Assembly (NCBI GenBank): GCA_037143335.1
Contig: JBAWZA010000012.1
Coordinates: 1 to 64,000 of the forward strand
Source: PALSA-1296 sp037143335
Lineage (GTDB): Bacteria; Bacteroidota; Ignavibacteria; Palsa-1295
Direction: 5' to 3'
DNA length: 64,000 nucleotides
A program made the translations under genes and the position numbers. Shown one piece after another: positions 46,201 through 54,205 of this stretch (positions are counted from its first letter, which is position 1; each line of letters starts with the position of its first letter). The notes beneath the pieces are model-generated. The model saw only the letters and a program-made list of their open reading frames with translations, was not told the origin of the DNA and searched no databases.

Positions 46201-46946
46201 GAAAGTATTGCTTCCTCCGCTTTAGTTTTATTGTTTGCGTTTGCTGTAGTGTGGGTTAATAAGTCTCTAAAAAATAGGAGATCAACATCCCCACGAATCT
46301 GATTTTGCAGAAACTCTAGTATATACTCATCCCAGCATCCAAGAATTTCATCATCGGGAAGTGCATACAATGATTGGATCAAATTCTTCGTACGAAGGCG
46401 TGCGTTGAGAAATGTATGAATCAGGGAGGTCACCTTACTTCTGCCAAGTAATCTTAGTATTGGCAATAGCTGTGCTGTAGCGGATTCAGGTTCATCGTAT
46501 GCTGTCTGCAATATGCGATAGAGTGTGGATTGAATACATTGCTCACGCAGGAGTTGATCTTCGGGATTTGGAAGAATTGCAAACGACGCATCCACATTTG
46601 CTTCGCCGGGATATGTTTTCAGAAGTTGAATGCAAAATGCGTGAATGGTGGAGATATTCGCTCCTGATAATCGTCGCTGAAGATCAAGTAAGTGTTCACG
46701 ATCTGCCTGCTCACTCGCTTCATCAAGTCGCTTCTGGATGGTAGCAGAGATTTTCTGGCGTAAGTCCCTTGCAGAGGCATCTGTGAAGGTGATCGCTGCT
46801 ATATTCCGTGGATGAATATTCTTGTCTGATGAAAGAATTTTCAGATAGCGTTCAACCAGGACGTGTGTCTTGCCAGAGCCGGCATTGGCAACAACGGCTG
46901 AGTGCTTAGTGAGGTCGAGCGCTTTTTCTTGCGAAGGGGTGAGCAT
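43275..46946 (-). CDS. UvrD/AddA-type helicase fused to RecB-family nuclease
   Basis: 1223 residues. Residues 20-27 are the Walker A (ANAGSGKT); motif II is LIDEYQDTD near 381-389; motif Ia and VI blocks typical of superfamily 1A helicases follow (VVGDPKQAIYSFRNAD, TIHNAKGLEFPIVFL, RLFYVAMTRARDHL). The end, from ~940, is a PD-(D/E)xK nuclease with D1088 in GIIDRL and D1102-Y-K1104. Cysteines C959, C1192, C1195 and C1205 are placed like the 4Fe-4S cluster of AddB/Cas4-type nucleases, which AddA normally lacks. It probably processes double-strand breaks. No AddB-like partner is visible next to it. Its tail overlaps the upstream barrel-like gene. Confidence 0.85.
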   Translation of the reverse strand: MLTPSQEKALDLTKHSAVVANAGSGKTHVLVERYLKILSSDKNIHPRNIAAITFTDASARDLRQKISATIQKRLDEASEQADREHLLDLQRRLSGANISTIHAFCIQLLKTYPGEANVDASFAILPNPEDQLLREQCIQSTLYRILQTAYDEPESATAQLLPILRLLGRSKVTSLIHTFLNARLRTKNLIQSLYALPDDEILGCWDEYILEFLQNQIRGDVDLLFFRDLLTHTTANANNKTKAEEAILSFNSSNTPLELIKAYKALKETFFTQKSELRRNLFKDDEVNVAHQNQVQSFLSKYKQLENILYVVTSDDRPDPKIYLAYTRQLLRIHETALDEYTAQKNNYSVLDHDDVIERTLALVKIPEVRSELNNRFSHILIDEYQDTDASQYEIAKALSGDLKTNTILTVVGDPKQAIYSFRNADIELYRKTVEEIIATDPAHNPIPLSETFRMLPQVLSFINIVSEKLFTNTGAKSDIEFTSLIEARPDSVEGSVEIMIPTTEVSDSESAGESEENKSSKLDLSFEVEMIARKIGAIIGSQLERYQVLEKNVSRSVEYRDIAILLRERTHQSEIESALRRNNIPFIIYSGRGFYSQPEILDLLNYLRFLINTKDDLALAATLRSPYFTLNDLDLYRLAPEPGSVTSLWQRLSLNYGDDETGVLVHAYRRLSEDLQLVGRINTPQLLQRIIHDSGMMGILSAQSGSEQKIANIEKFTRLARGFGSEGYSGTFDFVERMSILSERDDMEAQAEQKQSGNSVHLMTIHNAKGLEFPIVFLPYLHNKQVSPRADSVSVILDKELGVGLKLPNQDPNHAVFELIKIRNKQTELAEAKRLFYVAMTRARDHLILSASNIKDYSKSKLGWVLDPLSTNTISAEVPNEIIYPTTITRYSEAGGYVSSTIDVVIPVIRELEALPLQVHKDIESEGDTEQQFLLRDIAPSESVGRYSPSQILTYLECPTKYFLRYQLGLPEESRLPYFNEADVQAEHVHGSVFGQLLHKLMERASQFYSEGIFDKSAFDVLFAETYQAMHLPKSLEVEYKRKILEDTSTILRSPVAIKSLQATHAQTEFPLRSKLASGQILSGIIDRLFKDDDGIWNILDYKTDRFENIGKKKRYEFQMKFYAYLVGAQHNSPTVKAHILYTHTGKSIEFIFEKKDFLEMESQLKKLVSEILDLKGASSLGEIKRELSHCSECPYFETEEQMCYAGLGDPSLKLLSLFESD

Positions 46947-46959
46947 GAATAATGTTTGA

Positions 46960-47499
46960 TCAATTTTCGTTCAATTTTGATTCGAGTGCAAGCATCTCTT
47001 TTCCCATTTCATCAAGTTCTGCTTCAGTAAAACCTGATTGAGCCAACTCGAAATACACGGTATCCTCTGCGAGTATGTGCTGCAACAAATTATCTACTAT
47101 CAACCTACCCGTATGGATGAGTTTACGGATGGTGACGTGTATCGGTACACGATCATTTTCGTAGTCCGAGACAACGTTGCAGAAATCCTCAAAGTAGTCT
47201 CGCAGATATTCGTGGTCGTAGTTAAGGTAGAGGAATTTTATTCTGCCCATTGGGACAATTTTTTCGAGTCGGGGAAAAAAAATTTCTTCTTCTTTCACCA
47301 GATGCACGTTGAGATGCTCGCGGATATTTTCACGGGTCTTGAGCATGAGGGCGTAATCTCTTGTCGTGATCGTCGCTCGATAGCCATCCCGTTCGAGCCG
47401 TTCGATGAAGGTGAGCAAGTCATTGCATACGTCCCGAAATGCCCCATGCTCATTGAGCAGTTGCGTGATCGGATTTATTTTGCTTGCGATTGTGGTCAT
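46960..47499 (-). CDS. Hemerythrin-domain protein
   Basis: 179 residues, all one four-helix hemerythrin bundle. The di-iron ligands can be traced: H18 in NEHGAF, H62 and H66 with E70 in REHLNVHLVKEEE, H96 in YDHEY, and H141 and E145 in LLQHILAED. Such proteins bind O2, sense O2 or NO, or help repair Fe-S clusters. Length and ligand pattern resemble DUF438- and RIC-like hemerythrins, not the short O2 carriers. It reads in the same direction as the helicase gene and stops 13 nt before it. A divergent, 250-nt promoter region lies upstream. Confidence 0.87.
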   Translation of the reverse strand: MTTIASKINPITQLLNEHGAFRDVCNDLLTFIERLERDGYRATITTRDYALMLKTRENIREHLNVHLVKEEEIFFPRLEKIVPMGRIKFLYLNYDHEYLRDYFEDFCNVVSDYENDRVPIHVTIRKLIHTGRLIVDNLLQHILAEDTVYFELAQSGFTEAELDEMGKEMLALESKLNEN

Positions 47500-47633
47500 T
47501 CCTATAAAACCTTATTCGAGGCGGGGTAGTGTCCAAATTAACCAAAAAAACGAGACGTCGTTTGCGTGGAGATAAAGATGACCCGAAAGGTGAAACTCTT
47601 TGCCTAAAAATGTGTATTAGTAGTAAGTAGGAA

Positions 47634-47664
47634 ATGCATGACCGAATGACAGATAGTCATGCAT
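47634..47664. promoter_or_regulatory. Perfect 9-bp inverted repeat between divergent genes
   Basis: ATGCATGAC and GTCATGCAT are separated by 13 nt. It lies between the hemerythrin gene and the Asp-box T9SS gene, about 85 nt before the latter. Placement and symmetry suit a dimeric regulator's operator, but a chance match is possible. Confidence 0.35.
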
Positions 47665-47748
47665 AGACCAACATCTACAGAATTACTGGATTGTCAGTAG
47701 AATTGTCATATTAGGAATTTAGGTAAAATACTTTTTAAGTTGATTATT

Positions 47749-49644
47749 ATGAGCGGATTTTCATTCCAGAAGCTTTTCTTATTGCTTTCCCTCCTCTTGT
47801 TAAGCGGTGAGTTGCATGCCCAGGTTTCATCAAATACGATTGCTCCGACTACAATTGCACAGGCGATAGAAGCCGAGTTAGCAAAATCACCAAGTGATCG
47901 GTATCTATACAATCATGCCGATGCGTTCAATCGTGTGATCCAACTACGTGCCCTACGTGCACTTGGAATTGATCCACCGACAGCGATCGGTGAAGCAACG
48001 AACGAGATACTCGCTGTACCGCCTGCGGATACAGGGGTGACCGTAGATGCAACGAAGAGTTCGACAGCTGAACAGAATGAAACGTCCATAGCGATTAATC
48101 GCGCAAATCCCAAAATAATTGTTGCCGGAGCCAATGATTCGCGCATGTACTCAAGTGGAATGCCGGCATACGTCACTTCCGACAAAGGCAAGACGTGGTC
48201 AACGAAATTTATTCCTATTCCGAAGACTGACGACCTCGGAGCGCTTTTTCCTTTACCGCTCGGCGATCCAGCTATCGTCGCTGACGATTCAGGATATTTC
48301 TATTACGCCTATTTGGCGATGGACCAAAACTATAAGTACAATAACCTGATAGTCGCAACAAGTAAGGATGGAAAGACATGGGTCAACGGCGGCTACATTG
48401 TAGCACCTGATCAAGTTGGCGGATTTGAAGATAAGGAACAAATCGCGGTTGATCTTAACCCAAACAGCCCACACCACGGTAGAGTGTATGTTGCCTGGAG
48501 ACATCTCGATGGCCAGACTGGTGAGGATATTTGTAAAATTGCCTCCAGCGATGACCGAGGAAAAACTTGGAGTTCTATCGTCGATGTATTCCCTGGTACC
48601 ACTCTCTTTTCCTCTCTGAGAACTGGAAAGAATGGGGAAGTGATACTCACTTATAGTGTTCCCACAAGTTCTTCGGGTGAAGGTGACCATGTGTTGGCTC
48701 TATCGAAAGATGGGGGAAAACATTTCGGTGTGAAAGCCGTCCGGAATTTTAACGACTATCCGATCAATGCGTATGGTAGAGATGGTTTGAAGGGCGATAG
48801 TTCATTCCGCGCGTACCCTTATATTTCTCAAGACGTAGAGTTAACGACCGATAAGATTCATCTCGTTTATGGTTCGTATGAGACATTAGATAATGTCAAC
48901 TATGCGGCAATTCTCTATTACGTAAGTTCAACTGACTTAGGAAAGACTTGGACGGCTCCGCTCCCGGTTGGTTTAGCAAATCCCGCACATTCAACTTTAG
49001 CTGTCGACAGATTCAATCCCTGGGTTTCGGTCAACCAACGGACTGGCGAGGCGTTCGTTACCTATTACTCATCAGAGGATGATTCTGATGAAAATGTCTT
49101 GGTTGCTATGTACCGCCAGAAACTTACAGCAACTATGAAGGAGTATCCGACGATGATCGGAGACAGAGTTTTTGACCCGCGTTTGGTTAAACAGAAAGGC
49201 TCTGCTCCATTCTTGGGGGACTATATCGGAAGCGATGCCTTTGACACAGTGTTCGTTGCCGCGTGGACAGAAAATCGTAAGGGTGGCTCTGATGGAGATG
49301 TTTTTGTTTATATCTCAACCCCAAAACCTTCAGGTTCGACAGTAAATGTTGTTGACGAGCCTACAGTCGTTCACTCAAGTGCGATTTGGCTTGCGCCACC
49401 ATCTCCAAATCCAGCTTCGGGCGGGTCCATAAGTGTTAGGTTTTATATACCAAGACCTAGCGTTGTCACACTTGAATTAGTCTCAATAGATGGTTCAATC
49501 GTAAAAAAGATTGCTGGTGAATATAGGGAGACTGGTTCATACTCAGAGTCTATGCCTGTCACTGGTTTAACGTCGGGTACATACATACTTCGTATTCGCA
49601 CACCTTACGATAATGCCATGCAAACGGTAATAATTTCACGGTAG
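47749..49644 (+). CDS. T9SS-exported Asp-box (sialidase-like) propeller protein
   Basis: Start at ATG 47749; about 631 residues with a signal peptide (FLLLSLLLLSGELHAQ). Residues ~100-530 hold at least four BNR/Asp-box repeats: SDKGKTWST, SKDGKTWVNGG, SDDRGKTWSS and STDLGKTWTA, typical of six-bladed sialidase-fold propellers. The catalytic sialidase arginine triad and FRIP motif are not evident, so enzyme activity is not assured. The last ~75 residues (PPSPNPASGGSISVRFY) are a type A T9SS sorting domain. Likely a surface glycan- or peptide-binding protein. The gene is alone, with its own upstream region. Confidence 0.77.
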   Translation: MSGFSFQKLFLLLSLLLLSGELHAQVSSNTIAPTTIAQAIEAELAKSPSDRYLYNHADAFNRVIQLRALRALGIDPPTAIGEATNEILAVPPADTGVTVDATKSSTAEQNETSIAINRANPKIIVAGANDSRMYSSGMPAYVTSDKGKTWSTKFIPIPKTDDLGALFPLPLGDPAIVADDSGYFYYAYLAMDQNYKYNNLIVATSKDGKTWVNGGYIVAPDQVGGFEDKEQIAVDLNPNSPHHGRVYVAWRHLDGQTGEDICKIASSDDRGKTWSSIVDVFPGTTLFSSLRTGKNGEVILTYSVPTSSSGEGDHVLALSKDGGKHFGVKAVRNFNDYPINAYGRDGLKGDSSFRAYPYISQDVELTTDKIHLVYGSYETLDNVNYAAILYYVSSTDLGKTWTAPLPVGLANPAHSTLAVDRFNPWVSVNQRTGEAFVTYYSSEDDSDENVLVAMYRQKLTATMKEYPTMIGDRVFDPRLVKQKGSAPFLGDYIGSDAFDTVFVAAWTENRKGGSDGDVFVYISTPKPSGSTVNVVDEPTVVHSSAIWLAPPSPNPASGGSISVRFYIPRPSVVTLELVSIDGSIVKKIAGEYRETGSYSESMPVTGLTSGTYILRIRTPYDNAMQTVIISR

Positions 49645-49692
49645 GTTCGAGGAAATCCGGCATGTTACCCTCGATACATTTAGAGAAGGATG

Positions 49693-50532
49693 TTACTTCT
49701 TATTCCACTCCAGCGCAGACGTTGGTAATTGGAGTCCCCTCACGTTATACTGAACTGGTTTTGACCTGACGTTAGTCCAAATCAACAGTGTGTTTGTCAA
49801 CGGTTTGCGCTCGAAAGTCGTATAACTGATTCGTAGAGTAAAAACTTCTTCCGGTGCAAGCTCGAAAGGGAATGAAAGGTCATCTGAGAGTCCTGCTACC
49901 TCAAATCTTTGATCATCCGTTTCAAATGACGCTTTCGAGATTGTGATTGTCGATTTCGTGGTATTCTTAAATGAGAAAACTCGATTAAATTGGTTATCGC
50001 TACCCACTATTGAGATAAGTTTCGCCGGAGTGGTATCGTTCGGGTTCAGATCGAACACTGCCCCGCGTAAGGTAGCGGCGATACTCGGAAGAGAGCTTTC
50101 TGAATGACTACTTCCACGAAAACGAAGTCGCACGTCCTTAGATTTATCATTATTAATTCCGACGTTCAGTGAAACCTCAGATTCTTTATCTCGCGCAGAC
50201 GGTCTGAAACAAACGTACCCAAGTCGGATACTTTCATGTGGAGCAAGCCGATATGGGAAATTGATAGCATCAGTCAATTCGAATTGGTCATTCCAATTTG
50301 CTGCATTCAGAGACGTGATGGTAATTTTATGATCGGATATATTTTTGAGAATGATGGGCTGGCACTCCGAGCTACCACTGATTGTGACGAAGGAGTATTC
50401 CTTCTTTCCGGACAATGCTTCAACGCCTTGTTGAGCAGAGAGTGCCGAGCAAGTAAGTGTGACGATAAAAAGAACCTTCGATATGCTTGCGCGTATCGAA
50501 CTTCCAATTCTCTGAATAAATTGCACTGTCAT
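49693..50532 (-). CDS. Secreted choice-of-anchor D-like protein, paralogue of the next gene
   Basis: 279 residues with signal peptide (VLFIVTLTCSALSAQ). Two repeats of a beta-sandwich domain similar to choice-of-anchor D/ASPM-SPD-2-Hydin: first from ECQPIILKNISDHKITI, second from FNRVFSFKNTTKSTITI. The C-terminal ~60 residues align with those of the gene at 50649-51254: both have a FP(F/Y)EL-P-E core, an ER(K/N) turn and the final W-N-K-K. No catalytic residues are seen. It is likely a periplasmic or surface protein; function unknown. Confidence 0.62.
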   Translation of the reverse strand: MTVQFIQRIGSSIRASISKVLFIVTLTCSALSAQQGVEALSGKKEYSFVTISGSSECQPIILKNISDHKITITSLNAANWNDQFELTDAINFPYRLAPHESIRLGYVCFRPSARDKESEVSLNVGINNDKSKDVRLRFRGSSHSESSLPSIAATLRGAVFDLNPNDTTPAKLISIVGSDNQFNRVFSFKNTTKSTITISKASFETDDQRFEVAGLSDDLSFPFELAPEEVFTLRISYTTFERKPLTNTLLIWTNVRSKPVQYNVRGLQLPTSALEWNKK

Positions 50533-50648
50533 GAAAAGGTCGAAGCCCTGACAATGAATAATACGTCTGCTCCATAATCTCCGTGGCGAGAATCAGGGCA
50601 GTATTTTCGTGGCTTGTTAACGCAAGAGCGATAACAAAAAAAACAATT

Positions 50649-51254
50649 CTATTTGGTCGAAGCCATCGGCTTCTTGTTCCATGGCATATCTGACAATGGT
50701 TGTTGAAGTGCTTGGACTTCATAAACCAATGGTTCTTTTTCCTGATCGGTAACGAAAATGAGATTGCCCGAATAAAGTTTATTGCGCTCCACAGAATGAA
50801 AAGCAACTTTTACCGTAATGGTTTCCCCTGGAATTAATTCATACGGGAACACGCCACCCTCCAAAAGTCCGACGAAATCAAAGTATTGGCTACCTTTATC
50901 AAACTCAATGTTTTGGATAGTAAACTTCGTCTGGGTATTATTTTTAAATATGAAGCTCCGGACAAATTCTTGATCGTAGCCTTTCATATCCAAGAGAACT
51001 TTCGATACTGTGCCGAATGGTATAGGTGTATGAGCAACTATTCTGACGGGGGACTTCACAATTCCACCTGTCGAATGAGGTGCCTCAACACTTTGGTTTG
51101 GGCGGGTAAGCTCGTTCGTGATAACAAGGCTCAGAGCCTTTCCGCTTGATTGCGAGGGTACTTGTGCAGACGCTTGGTTGAAAACCAGGCTAAAAAATGC
51201 CAAAGCGCTTCCAATGGAAAGAATACGCAAAGCATTACCATGTTTTAGTGACAT
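50649..51254 (-). CDS. Secreted paralogue with one choice-of-anchor D-like domain
   Basis: 201 residues; the signal peptide is ALRILSIGSALAFFSLVFNQASAQ. One beta-sandwich domain begins at EFVRSFIFKNNTQTKFTI. Its last ~60 residues match the downstream gene's product by pattern (FPYELIPGETITVKVAF ... PLSDMPWNKK), so the two are tandem paralogues of different length. They are probably transcribed together; 116 nt separate them. Function unknown. Confidence 0.6.
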   Translation of the reverse strand: MSLKHGNALRILSIGSALAFFSLVFNQASAQVPSQSSGKALSLVITNELTRPNQSVEAPHSTGGIVKSPVRIVAHTPIPFGTVSKVLLDMKGYDQEFVRSFIFKNNTQTKFTIQNIEFDKGSQYFDFVGLLEGGVFPYELIPGETITVKVAFHSVERNKLYSGNLIFVTDQEKEPLVYEVQALQQPLSDMPWNKKPMASTK

Positions 51255-51328
51255 AGTGGTAACTCTTAAAATGTGGCTAATGACTGGTGCGCGAACCCTG
51301 TGACGAATTCCGAACTCAGTTAATTTTA

Positions 51329-51392
51329 CTAATGGATTTGTTTCCCGTGACGGCTACAATCCTAATGATTTATTTGGTCTTCTCCCGTGACG
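51329..51392. repeat. Imperfect tandem repeat upstream of the paralogue pair
   Basis: Two copies of CTAATG...ATTTG...TCCCGTGACG at 51329-51352 and 51362-51392, identical in the last ten bases and the first six. They lie 75-140 nt upstream of the 51254 start, in a 212-nt gap. Two operator half-sites or a small duplication are possible. Confidence 0.4.
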
Positions 51393-51466
51393 AAAAAAGA
51401 CTCTTACAAGGGTTAAATGCTATTTCGATCAGGTTCGTTCCCGAGAATTCAAACCCCGAAAAAATT

Positions 51467-52780
51467 CTACCCAAATCGTACAGGGTCGTTGCCGAAAACA
51501 GCTTTTATCTCTTTCTCAAGGTGAAGCTTGAGCTGCTTCAGGTCTTCGGTAACGGGTTGTATCTGTGATAAAAAGCCTTCAAGCAAGCGACGCTTTTGTT
51601 CTTTATCCGCATCCGCTGAGCCAAATGTCTCCTTTGCCCATGAAATGAGTGAGCGCTTCACTTGGATTCCATCAAGCTCAGTCATCGGACGCTTGAGCAG
51701 TGCGGGGTCGCTCTTGAATTTGCGTAGCAGTTCTTCAAGCATAAGCATTTGCGCTAATTGCTCAAATCCACCGCTCGTTCCGTATAGATGATTCAGCGTC
51801 TCAAACGATTTCTGGAATAATGCTTTCTCGCTCGGAATTCCTGAAGTACAAAGAAGGTAGTGAAGTCGTCCAACATCAGTCCGATCGACCGCCGTCCTTC
51901 CTTTTAAGAAGGCGAGTCCACGGATGAGGTCAAGCGATTTCGCTTGCGTTCGCGGTGAGATATAAAAATCTTTATGCCGTGCGCGCTCTTCATGTGGTCG
52001 CTCTTGCATCATCCTATTACGCTGCACCTCGTAGTGACGTATGACCAGATTTGTGAAATAGACTATTTCCGGACTCATCGTCACGATTTGGTCAGCAACT
52101 TCACCCTTGATTATTGCGCTAGCATACTTCAGCCATTGGTACGAAATTTTCTTTTCTGCTTTGAGTACATTACCAGAAGCCTTCAAATACTGCTCTGATA
52201 TTTGATACTGCACGAATGGGTCTTTGTCGGGGCTTATCAATGCCTTGAACAAAAATCTATCAAGCAATGCCTCAGTGATTTCGGAGATACGGAGATAGTT
52301 TGTAGCCGAAATGACTGTGTGAATTGCGGCGGGCATCTGTTGGATACCTCGAACGAGCGCGCGCTCATTGAGCGTCGTAAGGAGGGCGCGCAGCGTATAA
52401 TCATTGGCATCAAAAATTTCATCAATAAATCCAAATTCGCTTTCAATGAGCGATCCTTCAGTATTGTGAATGATTCTGCCTTTTTTTAATTCCTCAATGT
52501 CAAGACCTCCGAAGTATGTATCGGGCTGTTGTTCTTTTGATGCTTGAACTTTGAAAGTTCTCGCCCCTTCAAACATAGCAAAGACTTGATCGGCGAGCAA
52601 AGTCTTACCAACGCCAGTTCTGCTTTCAATCAGGACGTGTTCACCGAGAAGAAGAGCGAGGAAAATCTGCTCAATGACTTCGGAACGATTAATAACTCGT
52701 CGCTCGACAAATTCCATTGCCGATTTCAAGTCTGCGATAAAGATTTCCGGACTAAATCCGGTTGGTGCAGTCTGAGCCAT
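51467..52780 (-). CDS. MoxR/RavA-type AAA ATPase
   Basis: Start at ATG 52780 (MAQTAPTGFSPEIF); a TTG 16 codons upstream adds an unlikely hydrophobic leader. About 437 residues. The AAA core has Walker A SRTGVGKTLL and Walker B FGFIDEIFDANDYTL, then sensor region SATNYLRISEITEALLDRF. The ~150-residue C-terminal helical extension is like RavA and longer than simple MoxR. These ATPases act as chaperones for metal-enzyme or complex assembly, usually with a VWA partner protein coded beside them; no such gene is next to it. RavA in enterobacteria binds complex I and fumarate reductase components, so the nearby nuo genes are of interest. Confidence 0.85.
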   Translation of the reverse strand: MAQTAPTGFSPEIFIADLKSAMEFVERRVINRSEVIEQIFLALLLGEHVLIESRTGVGKTLLADQVFAMFEGARTFKVQASKEQQPDTYFGGLDIEELKKGRIIHNTEGSLIESEFGFIDEIFDANDYTLRALLTTLNERALVRGIQQMPAAIHTVISATNYLRISEITEALLDRFLFKALISPDKDPFVQYQISEQYLKASGNVLKAEKKISYQWLKYASAIIKGEVADQIVTMSPEIVYFTNLVIRHYEVQRNRMMQERPHEERARHKDFYISPRTQAKSLDLIRGLAFLKGRTAVDRTDVGRLHYLLCTSGIPSEKALFQKSFETLNHLYGTSGGFEQLAQMLMLEELLRKFKSDPALLKRPMTELDGIQVKRSLISWAKETFGSADADKEQKRRLLEGFLSQIQPVTEDLKQLKLHLEKEIKAVFGNDPVRFG

Positions 52781-53084
52781 CGTGTACGAATATAAGCACA
52801 GAATTTGGCAGAGTGTTAAAATTAACAAATCCGCTGGATTGGAGGAGTTGAGAATTGAACAATCAGATGGATCAGCATTAATCAGTAGCTCAGCTTCCTA
52901 TCTTTTTGATTGAAGGGAGAAATCAGTTAACCACCACTATTTCAGCTAGAACGATATCTCGCATTGTTCGAAAAGACATCGTTCGCACATTCATTTTTTA
53001 CAGAATTTCCACGATCGAACGAGAGACGTTTTCTTTGGTTCTGTTGTTTCAACGCCTTCATATTTCACCAATGTCTTTTTTTCT
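52781..53084. other. Divergent intergenic region between ravA-like and ald
   Basis: 304 nt without a gene I can support. It contains a 7-bp inverted repeat TCGTTCG (52979-52985) and CGAACGA (53016-53022) and several T-rich stretches. No exact TAnnTTTG box with a -33 element is present for ald, and no riboswitch was recognised. Confidence 0.5.
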
Positions 53085-54200
53085 ATGATTATTGGCGTAC
53101 CACGCGAGATTAAATCCCACGAAAATCGAGTTGCTCTGACACCGAGCGGTGCTGAGATATTACGAATCAGTGGACATAGTGTTCTCATCGAAACAAATGC
53201 CGGCAACGGTTCGGGCTTCAAAAATGAAGAGTATATCGCTGCGGGCGCTGAGATAGCAGCCAATCCGAAGGAAGTCTTCGACCGTGCGGAGATGATTATG
53301 AAGGTGAAGGAGCCGATTGCGTCGGAGTATTCGCTCATCCGCAAGGGGCAGCTTCTCTTTACCTATTTCCACTTTGCAGCCGATCGTGCTCTGACCGAAG
53401 CAATTGTATCTTCTAAGTCAATTGCTGTAGCATACGAGACGGTACAGAAGAGTGACGGGTCACTCCCATTGCTTATTCCGATGTCGGAAGTTGCAGGAAG
53501 AATGGCTCCGCAAGAAGGAGCGAAATATCTTGAAAAGACCCAGGGTGGTCGAGGAGTTTTACTCGGTGGTGTCCCTGGTACCGAGCCAGGTGATGTACTT
53601 GTTTTAGGCGGTGGCATTGTGGGTACCAATGCCGCAAAGATTGCCGCTGGTCTGGGCGCGCGTGTTACGATCCTCGATGTGAATCTTCAAAGACTCCGTT
53701 ACTTGGATGATGTCATGCCGAGGAATGTTACTACGATGATGTCGAATCCTTATAACATCCGCAAACTTGTCAAGCGTGCAGATCTTGTCATCGGCGGAAT
53801 TCTCATTCCAGGTGCGAAGGCTCCGCGACTTATCACTCGTGAGATGCTGAAGGATATGAAAGAAGGATCGGTGATTGTTGACGTTGCCGTTGATCAAGGC
53901 GGATGTATTGAAACTTGCAAGCCGACAACTCACGAAAATCCGACGTTCGTAGTTGATGGTGTCGTTCACTACTGCGTTGCAAATATGCCAGGAGCAGTGC
54001 CGATGACTTCCACTATTGCACTGACAAATGCGACGTTGCCTTACGCACTTCAACTTGCAAATGACGGATACGAAAAAGCAATATCCAAAAATGCAGAGCT
54101 ACGCGCAGGCTTAAATGTTATTGACGGTCACGTTACCTACAAGGGTGTCGCTGATGCCTTCGGTATGACGTACGAAGATTCAACGAATTTCATCAAGTAA
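53085..54200 (+). CDS. ald: Alanine dehydrogenase
   Basis: 371 residues, the usual length. MIIGVPREIKSHENRVALTPSG is the N-terminal Ald block. The NAD fold has VLGGGIVGTNAAKIAAGLGA, and DVAVDQGGCIETCKPTTHENP with GAVPMTSTIALTNATLP is the highly conserved C-terminal half. It converts L-alanine with NAD to pyruvate, ammonia and NADH, or the reverse. The gene opens an operon: nuoG starts 5 nt after the stop, nuoH and nuoI follow. That places an NADH source and complex I subunits on one transcript. Confidence 0.96.
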   Translation: MIIGVPREIKSHENRVALTPSGAEILRISGHSVLIETNAGNGSGFKNEEYIAAGAEIAANPKEVFDRAEMIMKVKEPIASEYSLIRKGQLLFTYFHFAADRALTEAIVSSKSIAVAYETVQKSDGSLPLLIPMSEVAGRMAPQEGAKYLEKTQGGRGVLLGGVPGTEPGDVLVLGGGIVGTNAAKIAAGLGARVTILDVNLQRLRYLDDVMPRNVTTMMSNPYNIRKLVKRADLVIGGILIPGAKAPRLITREMLKDMKEGSVIVDVAVDQGGCIETCKPTTHENPTFVVDGVVHYCVANMPGAVPMTSTIALTNATLPYALQLANDGYEKAISKNAELRAGLNVIDGHVTYKGVADAFGMTYEDSTNFIK

Positions 54201-54205
54201 GAATC

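Noticed and set aside
43275..47499. Helicase-nuclease plus hemerythrin as a defence island
   Set aside because: No phage, mobile or other defence genes nearby; the helicase is of the house-keeping AddA/RecB type.
31844..52780. MoxR-VWA pair formed by the RavA-like ATPase and the VWA protein
   Set aside because: They are 17 kb apart and the VWA protein is a secreted T9SS cargo, unlike the cytoplasmic ViaA partner.
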